64,000 bases of DNA from Vreelandella sedimenti. GTDB taxonomy: Bacteria; Pseudomonadota; Gammaproteobacteria; Pseudomonadales; Halomonadaceae. A program made the position numbers and the translations under genes. The notes beneath the pieces were generated by a model, which made no database searches, was not told the origin of the DNA, and saw nothing but the letters and a program-made list of their open reading frames with translations. Position 1 is the stretch's first letter. Every line of letters starts with the position of its first letter. Shown piece after piece: positions 1 to 10,000 of this stretch. Where the stretch lies: the NCBI RefSeq assembly GCF_013416325.1, contig NZ_JACCGK010000006.1, forward strand, positions 186,001 through 250,000. The letters run 5' to 3'.

Positions 1-2094
1 GAGGATTTCATCATCAATGAGCCTCGCCATTGGAAAATGTTTGATTTTGTCATTGCCTCCATCGACCGGTTGAAAAACCCTGAGAACCTAGAGCAGGTTC
101 AGCAAGCGGGCAAATGGGACATGGTTATTTTTGATGAAGCCCATAGGCTGAGTCGTCGTCAATACGGAATGAAGCTGGATGCGTCCCAAAGGTTCCAGCT
201 GGCAGCTAACCTGCGCCGCCATACCGACGCTCTAATTTTGTTGAGTGCGACTCCCCACCAGGGCATGCAAGACAAGTTTCAGGCTCTTTTAGAGCTACTG
301 CATCCTGAACGAAAAGAAGAGATCACCACGCTTGCATTGAACCCCGAAATCATTGGAGACATGGTGTTTAGAAATAACAAAGCCGATGTTACTGATGCTG
401 AAGGTAACTTCCTCTTCAAGGGAAAGACGACTAGCTCTGTACCCATTCACGTTTCTGATGAAGCTAAGGATTTCGATAAGAATCTCCAGGATTACCTCCG
501 GAAAGGATATACAGCCGGAGCCGCTCTGGGCTTCAAGGGCAATGCTATCGGCTTTGTGATGACCGTTTATCGAAAGCTGGCGGCCTCAAGTGTCGCAGCT
601 ATACATCAAGCGCTATTGAATCGAAAGGCGAGACTTGAAGGTGAGATGATTAAAGGCTTTAGCTCTGAAGAAGTTGAGTCACAGGATCAGCGCTTTGTTG
701 GTGAGTGGGAGGAGCAGTTAGTCACCGATGCAAGAGAGTTCTTCGAGGGTGAGCTAGAACTTCTGAACGAGCTAATCTTAGAAGCTGATGCCCTTCGCGA
801 CGACGATAAAAAACTGAAAGGTTTCTCCAATAAGGTGATATCTCAGATTCTTACGAGCAATCCGAATGAGAAAGTTCTGATCTTTACAGAGTATCGAACA
901 ACTCAGGCCTATATCCGCCAGACTTTGGAAGATCAGTACGGTGAGGGCTCTGTTGAATTGATCAACGGCTCGATGCCTCATGCCAAACGTAGAGAGGCCA
1001 TTGCACGATTTGAGGAAAAAGTGAACTTCTTGGTTTCGACAGAAGCCGGCGGGGAGGGGATCAACCTTCAACGAAAGTGCCACATCATGGTGAATTACGA
1101 TCTGCCTTGGAATCCGATGAGACTCGTGCAAAGAATCGGCCGTTTATACCGTTATGGTCAAAAAAAGCGGGTCGTTGTGTTTAATCTTCACTCCCCAGAA
1201 ACAGCCGATGAGCAGGTTATGAATCTAATGTATACCCGCATTGAGCAAGTGGTGGATGACCTGGCAGGGGTGAGTACCGAATACAATGAGCAGCTCCGCG
1301 ACGATATCTTAGGTGAGTTGGCGGACTTACTCGACATCAACCAAATTCTGGAAGATGCAACGGTTGCAGGGATAACACGAACCCAAGAACGAATATCTGA
1401 TGCTCTGGAGCGGGCAAAGACCTCCACAGAAAAGCAGAGAGAACTTTTTGAACATGCGGCAGGCTTTGATCCCAATGAAACCAGAAGCAGTTTACGCATT
1501 GACCATGAGCACGGTGTAGCATTTGTGATCGGCATGTTTCAGATGCTGGGTGTGGAGGTTGTTGAAACAACACATGATGGAAGGCTATTCCATATCCGTT
1601 TGTCTGAATCTGTGCAGCAAGAGTTGGGAATCGAGCGCAGCCGCTATGAGGTTACCTTGGACCGTGAGTTGGTTGTGAACCGGCCAAACACGCATATGCT
1701 CGATCTTGACTCATTCTTGATGCAATACCTGCTCAGTAAGGCCAAAGGCTACGACTTCATGGGATTGAGTGCAGTCATACAAGCCCCGTCTTTTGGGCAC
1801 GGAGTCCTGCTAACTAGCCTCCTTCATTGGCAGAACGACCAGGGGGGGCGAATGAGACAAGAGTATACAGCCTACTGGGTAAAGCAGAATGGTGATGTCC
1901 AAACAAATCCTGATGCTTTTACTAACTGGTTAAAGACACCTGCTCTAACCGGAACGCTGAGTGTAGACCGAAACGAAAATCAGGTCTTGTTTAAGCGGGC
2001 TGAAATAGCTGCCGACGATAGACTGAGGGTTGTAAGTAATATGAATTTACACCCGGAGAATAACCAATGGGTGTCTGGTGCTTGGCTCGTGTGA
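1..2094 (+). CDS. SNF2-family helicase, 5' end outside window
   Basis: The frame is open from base 1, so the N-terminus with the Walker A motif lies upstream; 697 residues are visible. Seen: a DEAH box (FDEAH, codon at 133), LLSATPHQG as motif III, and a C-terminal helicase lobe with FTEYRTT, STEAGGEGINLQ and QRIGRLYRYGQ (about 1126-1161), the arrangement of SNF2-type double-strand DNA translocases. About 300 residues follow the helicase core with no motif I recognise. It is the first visible gene of a same-strand cassette with a Z1 protein, a methyltransferase and a helicase-nuclease, so a role in DNA restriction or phage defence is inferred. DrmD of class 1 DISARM is also an SNF2 helicase beside a methylase, but drmA, drmB and drmC are not seen here. 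Confidence 0.9.
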   Translation, partial: EDFIINEPRHWKMFDFVIASIDRLKNPENLEQVQQAGKWDMVIFDEAHRLSRRQYGMKLDASQRFQLAANLRRHTDALILLSATPHQGMQDKFQALLELLHPERKEEITTLALNPEIIGDMVFRNNKADVTDAEGNFLFKGKTTSSVPIHVSDEAKDFDKNLQDYLRKGYTAGAALGFKGNAIGFVMTVYRKLAASSVAAIHQALLNRKARLEGEMIKGFSSEEVESQDQRFVGEWEEQLVTDAREFFEGELELLNELILEADALRDDDKKLKGFSNKVISQILTSNPNEKVLIFTEYRTTQAYIRQTLEDQYGEGSVELINGSMPHAKRREAIARFEEKVNFLVSTEAGGEGINLQRKCHIMVNYDLPWNPMRLVQRIGRLYRYGQKKRVVVFNLHSPETADEQVMNLMYTRIEQVVDDLAGVSTEYNEQLRDDILGELADLLDINQILEDATVAGITRTQERISDALERAKTSTEKQRELFEHAAGFDPNETRSSLRIDHEHGVAFVIGMFQMLGVEVVETTHDGRLFHIRLSESVQQELGIERSRYEVTLDRELVVNRPNTHMLDLDSFLMQYLLSKAKGYDFMGLSAVIQAPSFGHGVLLTSLLHWQNDQGGRMRQEYTAYWVKQNGDVQTNPDAFTNWLKTPALTGTLSVDRNENQVLFKRAEIAADDRLRVVSNMNLHPENNQWVSGAWLV

Positions 2095-2132
2095 CGCGTT
2101 GAAGAAAAAATTACACCTGGATTGGAGTAGAT

Positions 2133-4295
2133 ATGAAGTTGGACGGACCGTTTTACCAATCATTCGTTGAACAGGGCGACCGCTATACAGCTGATGATAG
2201 GCAATGTATCGAGCGGACTGTGAGCCGTTTGAGCGATATTCAGACGAGTGAAGAGCGACCCGGAATGCTGTTGGGAAAAATTCAGTCCGGTAAGACAAAA
2301 ACGTTCCTCGCGATCATGGCACTTGCGTTCGACAATAACTTTGATGTGACAGTCGTACTTACCAAGGGCACTAAGGCGCTTGCCAAGCAGACCTATGAGC
2401 GAATCCTATCCGAGTTTAAAAGGCATGACCAAGACGACCGATTGAAGGTTTTCGACATCATGACGATGCCTAACCAACTCACAGGTTTCGAAATGAACCA
2501 GAAGTTGGTTCTGGTTGTTAAGAAACAAAAAGATAACCTAAATAGGCTGATTGATCTCTTCAGTAACAAGCACCCTCAATTAAGCAAAAAGCGCATTTTA
2601 GTTGTGGATGATGAGGCCGACTACGCAAGCGTTGGTTTTAAGAAAGACCAAGGTGAAATGGACATTAATACGACTGCTCTGCAGCTTGAAAAATTGCGTC
2701 AGGTGGCTGAGAGAACGTCTTTCTTGCAGGTAACCGCTACACCGTATGCACTCTATCTCCAGCCTGACAAAATTGAAATCAAAGGTGAAACATTCAAACC
2801 TATAAGGCCTGCCTTCACCGAGCTAGTCCCTGTGAATGAGGCATATATTGGCAGCGATTATTATTTTTCGGAGGATCACGAAGAAATCGAACTGGCGGAT
2901 TATCTCTATTGCCCGGTTTCATATGAGGAACTTCTGCGTTTGCGAAAGAAGGATGGTCGTCGCCTCAAGCTAGAAGAGGTTCTAACCAGCAATAGTATTC
3001 CTGCGCTAAGAGCGGCAGTTGTTAATTTTATTGTTGGGGGGTGCATTCGCCGGATTCAAGAAGAAGAAAAAGGACAAGCAAAGAAGTTCAGCTTTCTTAT
3101 TCATACCGAATCTGGAAAAGCCGCCCATGCTTGGCAAGAAGAGTTAGTTGATGCGATCAAAACACAGCTTACTGAAGCAGCGCAAAAAAATGATCCAGTG
3201 CTTCATGCGCTAGTCGAAACCTCTTACGAGGAGCTGCAGCCATCAATCCAGCTAAAAGGTTTCCATTGCCCCAGCCTACCTGTAGTTGTTGAGTCAGTCA
3301 AAAAGGCCTTGGCAGATGACTGGGTGATGATTTCCAGAGTTAACTCTGAAAGGCAAGTAGAAGAGTTGCTGGATGAGACTGGCCAACTTCGATTAAGAAC
3401 CCCGCTCAATATTTTCATTGGGGGGCAGATTCTCGACCGAGGTGTCACAATTGCTAATCTCATTGGATTTTACTACGGGCGGAGTCCCAATGTGTTCCAG
3501 CAGGACACTGTACTGCAGCACTCTCGCATGTTTGGCTTCCGACCAGTCGCGGACCTTACCGTGACCCGTTTCTACACAGAACCTACCATCCATAAGGCCA
3601 TGCAACGAATGCATGAAAGCGATATTGCGCTACGGGATGCGATCGAGAAAGATGCGGAGCAGCCTGTTGTCTTTATACAGAAGGCCGCTAATGGCGCGGT
3701 GGTTCCCTGTAGCCCGAACAAGATTGCACTCTCCAAGACGACAACATTAAAGCCCTTCAAACGCTTGTTGCCAATAGGTTTTCAAACGGATTACAAGAGC
3801 TATTTGCGACCTGTGACGGAGAATATCGATGAAATATTACGCGCTTTTGCTCCAGCAGATAGTTTTGATGAGCCATTCTTAATCACTAAAGAGCAAGCGA
3901 ATTGGCTACTTAGTGAAATCCAGCCAACGCTGAAGATGGAGACTGAAGAAGGCTATGATTTTGACTGGGAAGCAACAAAATCGGCATTGAATTACCTGGC
4001 GAACCTGGGCAGTGACCACAACGGCGGAAAGGTGTGGTGTTTGGTTCGCACAGGTAGAAAACTCTCCCGAACCGTTGCTGTCGGGTCTCATGCCAAATAC
4101 GCGGATGCTCCAGACTCTACCAAAACAGAAGGCGAAATCAGAAAGCATTATGCAATCCATAACCCAATGCTTATTTTGATTCGCCAAAATGGCGATGTTG
4201 AGCAAGGCTGGCGCGGATGTCCATTCTATTGGCCAGTCATCTCTGCGCAAAAGAACATCTCTCCAGCGATTTTTGCAGAGCAAACACTGAATTAA
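2133..4295 (+). CDS. Z1-domain ATPase (putative endonuclease/helicase)
   Basis: A 720-residue protein starting at an ATG behind TTGGAGTAGAT. Seen: an unusual P-loop GKIQSGKT (residues 48-55), a Walker B-like VVDDEAD (157-163), TATPYALYLQ as a SAT-like motif, ILDRGVTI and HSRMFGFR (from residue 463) as the arginine motif. This set is the signature of the Z1 domain family, superfamily 2 helicase-like ATPases that recur in restriction and anti-phage loci, for example the MutL/Z1/AIPR-containing Mza system. It sits 38 bp after the SNF2 helicase and 75 bp before the methyltransferase. No separate nuclease motif was recognised, so the 'endonuclease' label in databases is not supported by sequence alone. 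Confidence 0.85.
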   Translation: MKLDGPFYQSFVEQGDRYTADDRQCIERTVSRLSDIQTSEERPGMLLGKIQSGKTKTFLAIMALAFDNNFDVTVVLTKGTKALAKQTYERILSEFKRHDQDDRLKVFDIMTMPNQLTGFEMNQKLVLVVKKQKDNLNRLIDLFSNKHPQLSKKRILVVDDEADYASVGFKKDQGEMDINTTALQLEKLRQVAERTSFLQVTATPYALYLQPDKIEIKGETFKPIRPAFTELVPVNEAYIGSDYYFSEDHEEIELADYLYCPVSYEELLRLRKKDGRRLKLEEVLTSNSIPALRAAVVNFIVGGCIRRIQEEEKGQAKKFSFLIHTESGKAAHAWQEELVDAIKTQLTEAAQKNDPVLHALVETSYEELQPSIQLKGFHCPSLPVVVESVKKALADDWVMISRVNSERQVEELLDETGQLRLRTPLNIFIGGQILDRGVTIANLIGFYYGRSPNVFQQDTVLQHSRMFGFRPVADLTVTRFYTEPTIHKAMQRMHESDIALRDAIEKDAEQPVVFIQKAANGAVVPCSPNKIALSKTTTLKPFKRLLPIGFQTDYKSYLRPVTENIDEILRAFAPADSFDEPFLITKEQANWLLSEIQPTLKMETEEGYDFDWEATKSALNYLANLGSDHNGGKVWCLVRTGRKLSRTVAVGSHAKYADAPDSTKTEGEIRKHYAIHNPMLILIRQNGDVEQGWRGCPFYWPVISAQKNISPAIFAEQTLN

Positions 4296-4370
4296 TTCAT
4301 CAGATAAACAAGTTATTAGCGTTCTACCTTTTGTAGTACGTAACTTGGCAAACTATTTTTAAGGTTTTTT

Positions 4371-7091
4371 ATGGCACACGGAAAGCAGGATTCAAAAAAC
4401 GCACAGCAATCGGGCACATATAGCCATCAGCAGGATGCTGTGCAGCGCCCGGATGTGGGTGTTCAGCCTGAATTTAATGTCAGAAAACCACCGAAAAACT
4501 ACCGCTATGACTCCTCTTTAGCCCCAGAGCTAGTGTGGGATGAAAATGCAGAGCGCGATATGGCGGAATGGTTGTTGAGCCTGGTAGAAAAAACTGCCGA
4601 CAAAGGCGAACAGGCCTTATTCTCTGAGCCACAAGTGTGGCTCGGCACTGGTGAGAAATTCCATTCGCTGGCGGAATGTATCGCTCGCCTTCGAAGCCTC
4701 ACCAAGCCTTTCCTTAATTGGGCGGGTAAGGCAGAAAGACAGCAAATTAGCGTGCCGACTATTCCCTTATTCGTGCATGAACGGCATTCCACACAAGCAA
4801 TTCTTGAGACGCTGGAAAGCTACAAGTCTTCGGGTAGCACCTTGGACCTTTTTGGGGATCCTGAACTTGATGTTACGGACAAGTTGGATGCCTACGAGCA
4901 CAAGGGCCCTTGGACCAATCGAATGGTCTTGGGCGACTCTCTCCAAGTAATGAACTCACTTCTGGAATATGAGGGGCTTGGCGGGCAGGTCCAGATGATT
5001 TATGTAGATCCGCCTTATGGCGTTAAATTTGGATCCAACTTCCAGCCTTTTGTGCGAAAACGAGATGTGAAGCATGGCAAAGACGATGAAATGATTCGTG
5101 AGCCAGAGATGGTCAAGGCGTATAGGGATACATGGGAGCTTGGATCTCACTCGTATCTTACTTACATTCGTGACCGGGTTTTAATGGCGCGAGAATTGTT
5201 AACACAAAGCGGTAGCATATTCGTCCAGATTTCAGATGAAAATCTAGACTCTGTAAAAGCTGTTTTGTCAGAGGTTTTTGGAAAGGATAACTTCATGGCA
5301 ATAATCTCGTATAGGGTTAAAAGCCCTCTCGGGGTTAATCATTTAGGCCGAGTAAATGACTTTATAATTTGGTTTGCGAAAGACAAAGAAAAGGTCCGAT
5401 ACAATCAGCTTTATATTCCAAAATCTCTTCAGTCAAATTCTGAGTTCGATCGTGTGGAGTTAGATAATGGGGATGAGTACACGATTGCAGAGTATTTAAA
5501 AAAGCATGATGAGCTGCCGGAAAACGCAAGATTTTATACTGGTCAGAACCTTGCTTCATCTGGACGAACAGAGTCCTGTCTTTACGATTATGAGCTAGAT
5601 GGAACTATATATAAGTCGCCTCGAGGCAAGAGTTGGAAAACAACAAAGAAAGGAATGAGGAAGCTCGAAGAGAAGAATAGGCTACTTGGTTTAAAGTCGA
5701 GCTTGCGATGGAAATATTATCTCGATGACTTCTCGGTTCAGGAAATATCAAATGTATGGAATGACACGTTTGCTGAGCCAAAACGTGCTTATGCAGTCCA
5801 AACTGCGATGCTTCCCATTCAACGTTGTATGCTAATGACCACTGATCCTGGGGATCTTGTGTTTGATCCAACATGTGGCTCAGGAACAACTGCTTATGTT
5901 GCCGAACAATGGGGCAGACGTTGGATTTCGTGCGACACCTCCCGAGTTCCATTGGCGCTGGCCAGACAAAGGCTGCTAACCGCGACTTTCCCATGGTACG
6001 AGTTAAAAGAGCCAGACAGAGGCCTTAGCGCGGGATTTAAATATACTCGCAAGCAAAACAAAAAGGGTGAAGAGGTCGGAGGACTGGTTCCCCGAATTAC
6101 GCTGAAGTCTATTGCAAATGACGAAAGCCCAGTAACCGCAACGCTTGTCGACAAACCTGATGTTAATAAGACAATAACTCGCGTCTGCGGGCCATTTACC
6201 GTCGAAGCCACGATACAGGCCACCGGCACGCTCCTGGAAGATACCAAAGGGATTAAGGAAAAAAATGATAGTCAGGATGAACCACGAAAATACTTGGATC
6301 GCATGATTGAGGTACTACGCCAGAGTAGAACGCTGCGTCTGCCTGGCAATAAGTCTCTTGAGTTTGATCGTGTACGTCCACTTGGTACCGAGTATGAGCA
6401 CTTGCATGCGGAGGGCGTTGAACAGAATGGTGAAGACCGTCGAATTGCAGTGATGTTTGGCCCTCAAGATGGCGCTATTGATTCTGGAATTGTACTTGAG
6501 GCTGCTAGGGAAGCATGGTTTGCGAAGTTTGATGCTATTTATTTCTTCGGCTTCGCCATTCAGGCGAAGGCCAGAGAACTGATTGAGAATCGCGGCAAAT
6601 TAAAGCTGCCATGCACTTATGTCTCAGTAACACCGGATGTTGTTATGTCCGACCTTCTAAAAACCAGTAAGTCGTCTGAGGTTTTCTCCATTACTGGTCT
6701 GCCAGACCTTGAGCTTCGCCTCACGGGTGATAGTTCAACGGATAGTAATCAGCTCTTCGAGGTAGAGCTGCTAGGTCTCGATATTTTCCGGCCACAGGAT
6801 TTGGAGACGGAGTCTATAGAGGCAGATAACCTGCCATGTTGGATGCTGGATACGGATTATAACGGAATGGCTTTTATCGCCCGCCAAGTGTTTTTTCCGA
6901 AAACCTCAGCTTGGGACAATCTTCAGAGGTCGTTGAAAGCCAAGTTTGACGCCTCGGTCTGGGAGCATCTTGCAGGAACGATTTCTGAGCCTTTTGTGCT
7001 TGGTCGCAATAAGCGAATTGCAGTAAAGGTTATCGATGATCGTGGTAACGAGCTGATGGTTGTGCGAGAAGCATCGGAGGCAAACTCATGA
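4371..7091 (+). CDS. Beta-class site-specific DNA methyltransferase (type III Mod-like)
   Basis: A 906-residue S-adenosylmethionine-dependent methylase. Motif IV DPPY (residues 213-216) comes before motif I, FDPTCGSGTT (498-507), with about 280 residues between. This is the beta-class order used by type III Mod subunits, and DPPY favours N6-adenine methylation. The stretch at about 5280-5790 (residues 304-473), where the target recognition domain is expected, is visibly AT-richer than both flanks, as if replaced by recombination. The roughly 200-residue N-terminal region and the long C-terminal region have no motif I can name. Its TGA overlaps the next gene's ATG in ATGA, so modification and restriction genes are probably translationally coupled. 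Weak ribosome site AAGG before the ATG. Confidence 0.92.
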   Translation: MAHGKQDSKNAQQSGTYSHQQDAVQRPDVGVQPEFNVRKPPKNYRYDSSLAPELVWDENAERDMAEWLLSLVEKTADKGEQALFSEPQVWLGTGEKFHSLAECIARLRSLTKPFLNWAGKAERQQISVPTIPLFVHERHSTQAILETLESYKSSGSTLDLFGDPELDVTDKLDAYEHKGPWTNRMVLGDSLQVMNSLLEYEGLGGQVQMIYVDPPYGVKFGSNFQPFVRKRDVKHGKDDEMIREPEMVKAYRDTWELGSHSYLTYIRDRVLMARELLTQSGSIFVQISDENLDSVKAVLSEVFGKDNFMAIISYRVKSPLGVNHLGRVNDFIIWFAKDKEKVRYNQLYIPKSLQSNSEFDRVELDNGDEYTIAEYLKKHDELPENARFYTGQNLASSGRTESCLYDYELDGTIYKSPRGKSWKTTKKGMRKLEEKNRLLGLKSSLRWKYYLDDFSVQEISNVWNDTFAEPKRAYAVQTAMLPIQRCMLMTTDPGDLVFDPTCGSGTTAYVAEQWGRRWISCDTSRVPLALARQRLLTATFPWYELKEPDRGLSAGFKYTRKQNKKGEEVGGLVPRITLKSIANDESPVTATLVDKPDVNKTITRVCGPFTVEATIQATGTLLEDTKGIKEKNDSQDEPRKYLDRMIEVLRQSRTLRLPGNKSLEFDRVRPLGTEYEHLHAEGVEQNGEDRRIAVMFGPQDGAIDSGIVLEAAREAWFAKFDAIYFFGFAIQAKARELIENRGKLKLPCTYVSVTPDVVMSDLLKTSKSSEVFSITGLPDLELRLTGDSSTDSNQLFEVELLGLDIFRPQDLETESIEADNLPCWMLDTDYNGMAFIARQVFFPKTSAWDNLQRSLKAKFDASVWEHLAGTISEPFVLGRNKRIAVKVIDDRGNELMVVREASEANS

Positions 7092-10000
7092 GTCAGCCGA
7101 AAGTTTCTGCCCCGATCGCTTCGAATGAGATTGAATCGCCAATTATAAACTCGCCCTTCAGAGAGCCTGAATTTTTCTGGCAGATTGAAAAGGGTAATCA
7201 GCCGCTTAAAGCTTCAGGCCGGCGGCCTGCCAGTTATTTCTATCGCGTTCCTGAAAGTAGTGGTCGGAATCGTAAGGTTAAAGACCAATTGAGCCTGGAG
7301 GGTGACCTGGGCATAGGTCAGCAGGAAGATATCCCTTTGGTGAACTGGCTCCGGCAACGCATTAAAGAGTGGCGTGCAGGAGGGTTTACGGGTATTCCTT
7401 ATGACGGCGCTTCATCAGTCAGTAAGGAATTAATGGAGCTCTGGCAGGGTGATGGAACTCTTCGAAAACAACGTCTGTTTTATGCGCAAATAGAAGCCGC
7501 CGAAGCAATTATCTTTCTTGTTGAAGCAAACCCGGTATACCTAAAAGGGTTACCTGAAATTCCAGTTGATCACCCCGGCGAATCTACAAGAGAAGCTGGT
7601 TTTCGTGCGTTTACTCGTTATGCCTGCAAAATGGCGACCGGTACTGGGAAAACCACCGTTATGGGGATGCTCTCTGCTTGGTCAATATTGAACTATGTTG
7701 CTTCACCAACGGACGAGCGTTTCTCCGATACTATTTTGATCGTATGTCCGAACGTGACGATAAGGGAGCGTTTGCAGGAGCTCAATCCGTCTTTAGGAGA
7801 CAACAGTCTTTACCGGACCAGGCAATTGGTGCCGCCGCACCGGATGGAGGAGCTCCGTAGAGGTGAGGTAATGATCGCCAATTGGCATCGATTGGCGAAA
7901 AAAGAGACCAGTACTGTTAACGGCACATCAGCCAAGGTTGTGAAAACTGGTGAGCCGGTGGAAGTGGTCAAGAATGCGGGTAAGGCCAACGAGGAAGTCG
8001 AAGTTAAGTACTTCGAATCTGACCAAGCCTGGTTCAAAAGGATGCGCCAGGAACTCGGCTCCGGCAAGGGGCGTAGTCCCCACTGGCTTATTTTTAATGA
8101 TGAGGCTCACCACGCGTACCGTCGTGGCGAGTCGAGTGCTGAATTAGACCTTGAAGATGACGCGACTCTCGCGAAGAAAAATGCCAAGGAAGCAACGATC
8201 TGGATTGAGGGTCTGGACCGGATTAATAAGCTGGCAGGTGGCCGTAAAAAAGGCATTCGCTTCTGTATCGATTTGTCTGCCACGCCCTTTTATATCCAAG
8301 GCTCCGGAAATGAGGTCGGTAAGCCATTCCCATGGATCGTGTCCGATTTTGGGTTGCTGGATGCAATCGAGTCTGGCTTAGTAAAAATTCCCCAATTGCC
8401 GACTCGTGACATTACCGGGGAAGAAGATGCAGGTTATTTTAATGTCTGGCGTTGGGTCGAGTCGATGGCCGAAAAAGACGGGCTAGGCACTAAGCTCAAT
8501 CCGCAGATTGTAATGACCTATGCGGCTGCGCCTATTACTACCCTTGCCCAGGATTGGCACATGCGCTTCCAGCAGTGGCAAGAAGACAGCAAGGAAGATT
8601 TACACCCTGTTCCTCCCGTTTTTATTGTTGTTTGTAGAGATACCAAGGTAGCCGCTGAGGTATTTAATTGGCTGGCTGACAATGATGGTAATTACGGTCA
8701 GGCTCCAGACTGGTTCAGGAACCAGAAGGGTGAGGAAGTCACTGTCCGTGTTGACTCTAAAGTGGTGGAGGATCTTGAAGAGGGTGGGACTAAAGATGAA
8801 ACCCGCCGGTTACGGTTTATCTTAGACACCATTGGCAAGAAGACTTGGCCAGGAGGTAAGGTGCCGGAAGAGTGGTCGGAACTTGTTCGAAAGAACAATG
8901 AGAAAGCGGCCAGTGACGATAATGATGGTGCGTATAAATGGATCGATGAACGTGTTCCTCCTGGCCGTAATATTCGATGCATTGTGTCTGTCTCGATGCT
9001 GGCAGAAGGCTGGGATGCCAATACTGTCACTCACATTGTTGGGTTGAGGCCGTTCGGATCACAACTGCTCTGCGAGCAGGTGATTGGACGTGCGCTTAGG
9101 CGTCGCAGCTACGCGCTCAACGAAGAAACTGATCAGTTCGAGGAAGAAACGGCCAAGGTGTTCGGTGTTCCTTTTGAACTGGTTCCTTTCAAAGTGTCCG
9201 ACACCAAAGATCCAAAGCCACCAAAAGAGCCGAATCACATTTTTAGCGATCCGGAAAAAGAAAAGTACGAGATCGAATTCCCTCTAGTGGAGGGGTATTA
9301 CAGCCCACAGACATTCGAGGTACACGTAAGCTGGGATCAAATTCCGCAGCTTACGATCGACCCCAAAGAAGTGCCGGATCAGGTCGAGATGAACTCAATG
9401 ACATCGCCGGAAGGTAGCCTGGCTAAATACGGGCCAGGACAGAGGCCCGTATTGAACTTGTCTACTTGGCGGAAGCAATTTAGAAATCAGCAGGTAGCTT
9501 TCCGGTTAGCGCAGCAGGTTTGCAAGCGCTGGCAGGCTGAACAGGGGGATTCTGAGGCTGAGACCGTGCCAGTACACGTCCTGTTTCCAAAGGTAGCGTT
9601 TGCAGCTAAGCGATTCCTACACGAGAAAATCAACTGCAAGGGCAGCGCAGAACCATGCGACGTGCTACTGGTCGGCAAATACCAACAGCAAGCCGTAGAC
9701 AACTTGTTCGAGGCCGTGCGAAAGGGCTCTGGCGGTTTAGTAGATAGCCCGGAATTACCGCGAATTCCAAAGGGTGCATCCGGCCGGGGCAGTACCCACT
9801 ACGTTGACTATCATACAACTAAGTCTGTCTATTCAGTCACTAAATGCCATCTAAATGCCATGGTCGCTGATACCAAGAAATGGGAGCAAAGTGCGGGCTT
9901 CGCGCTGGATGTCCATCCAGGTGTCGTTAGGTGGGTAAAAAATGAGCACTTGGGCTTCTACGTTCCATACCGTAAGCACGGCGTTCCGTCTCGTTATATT

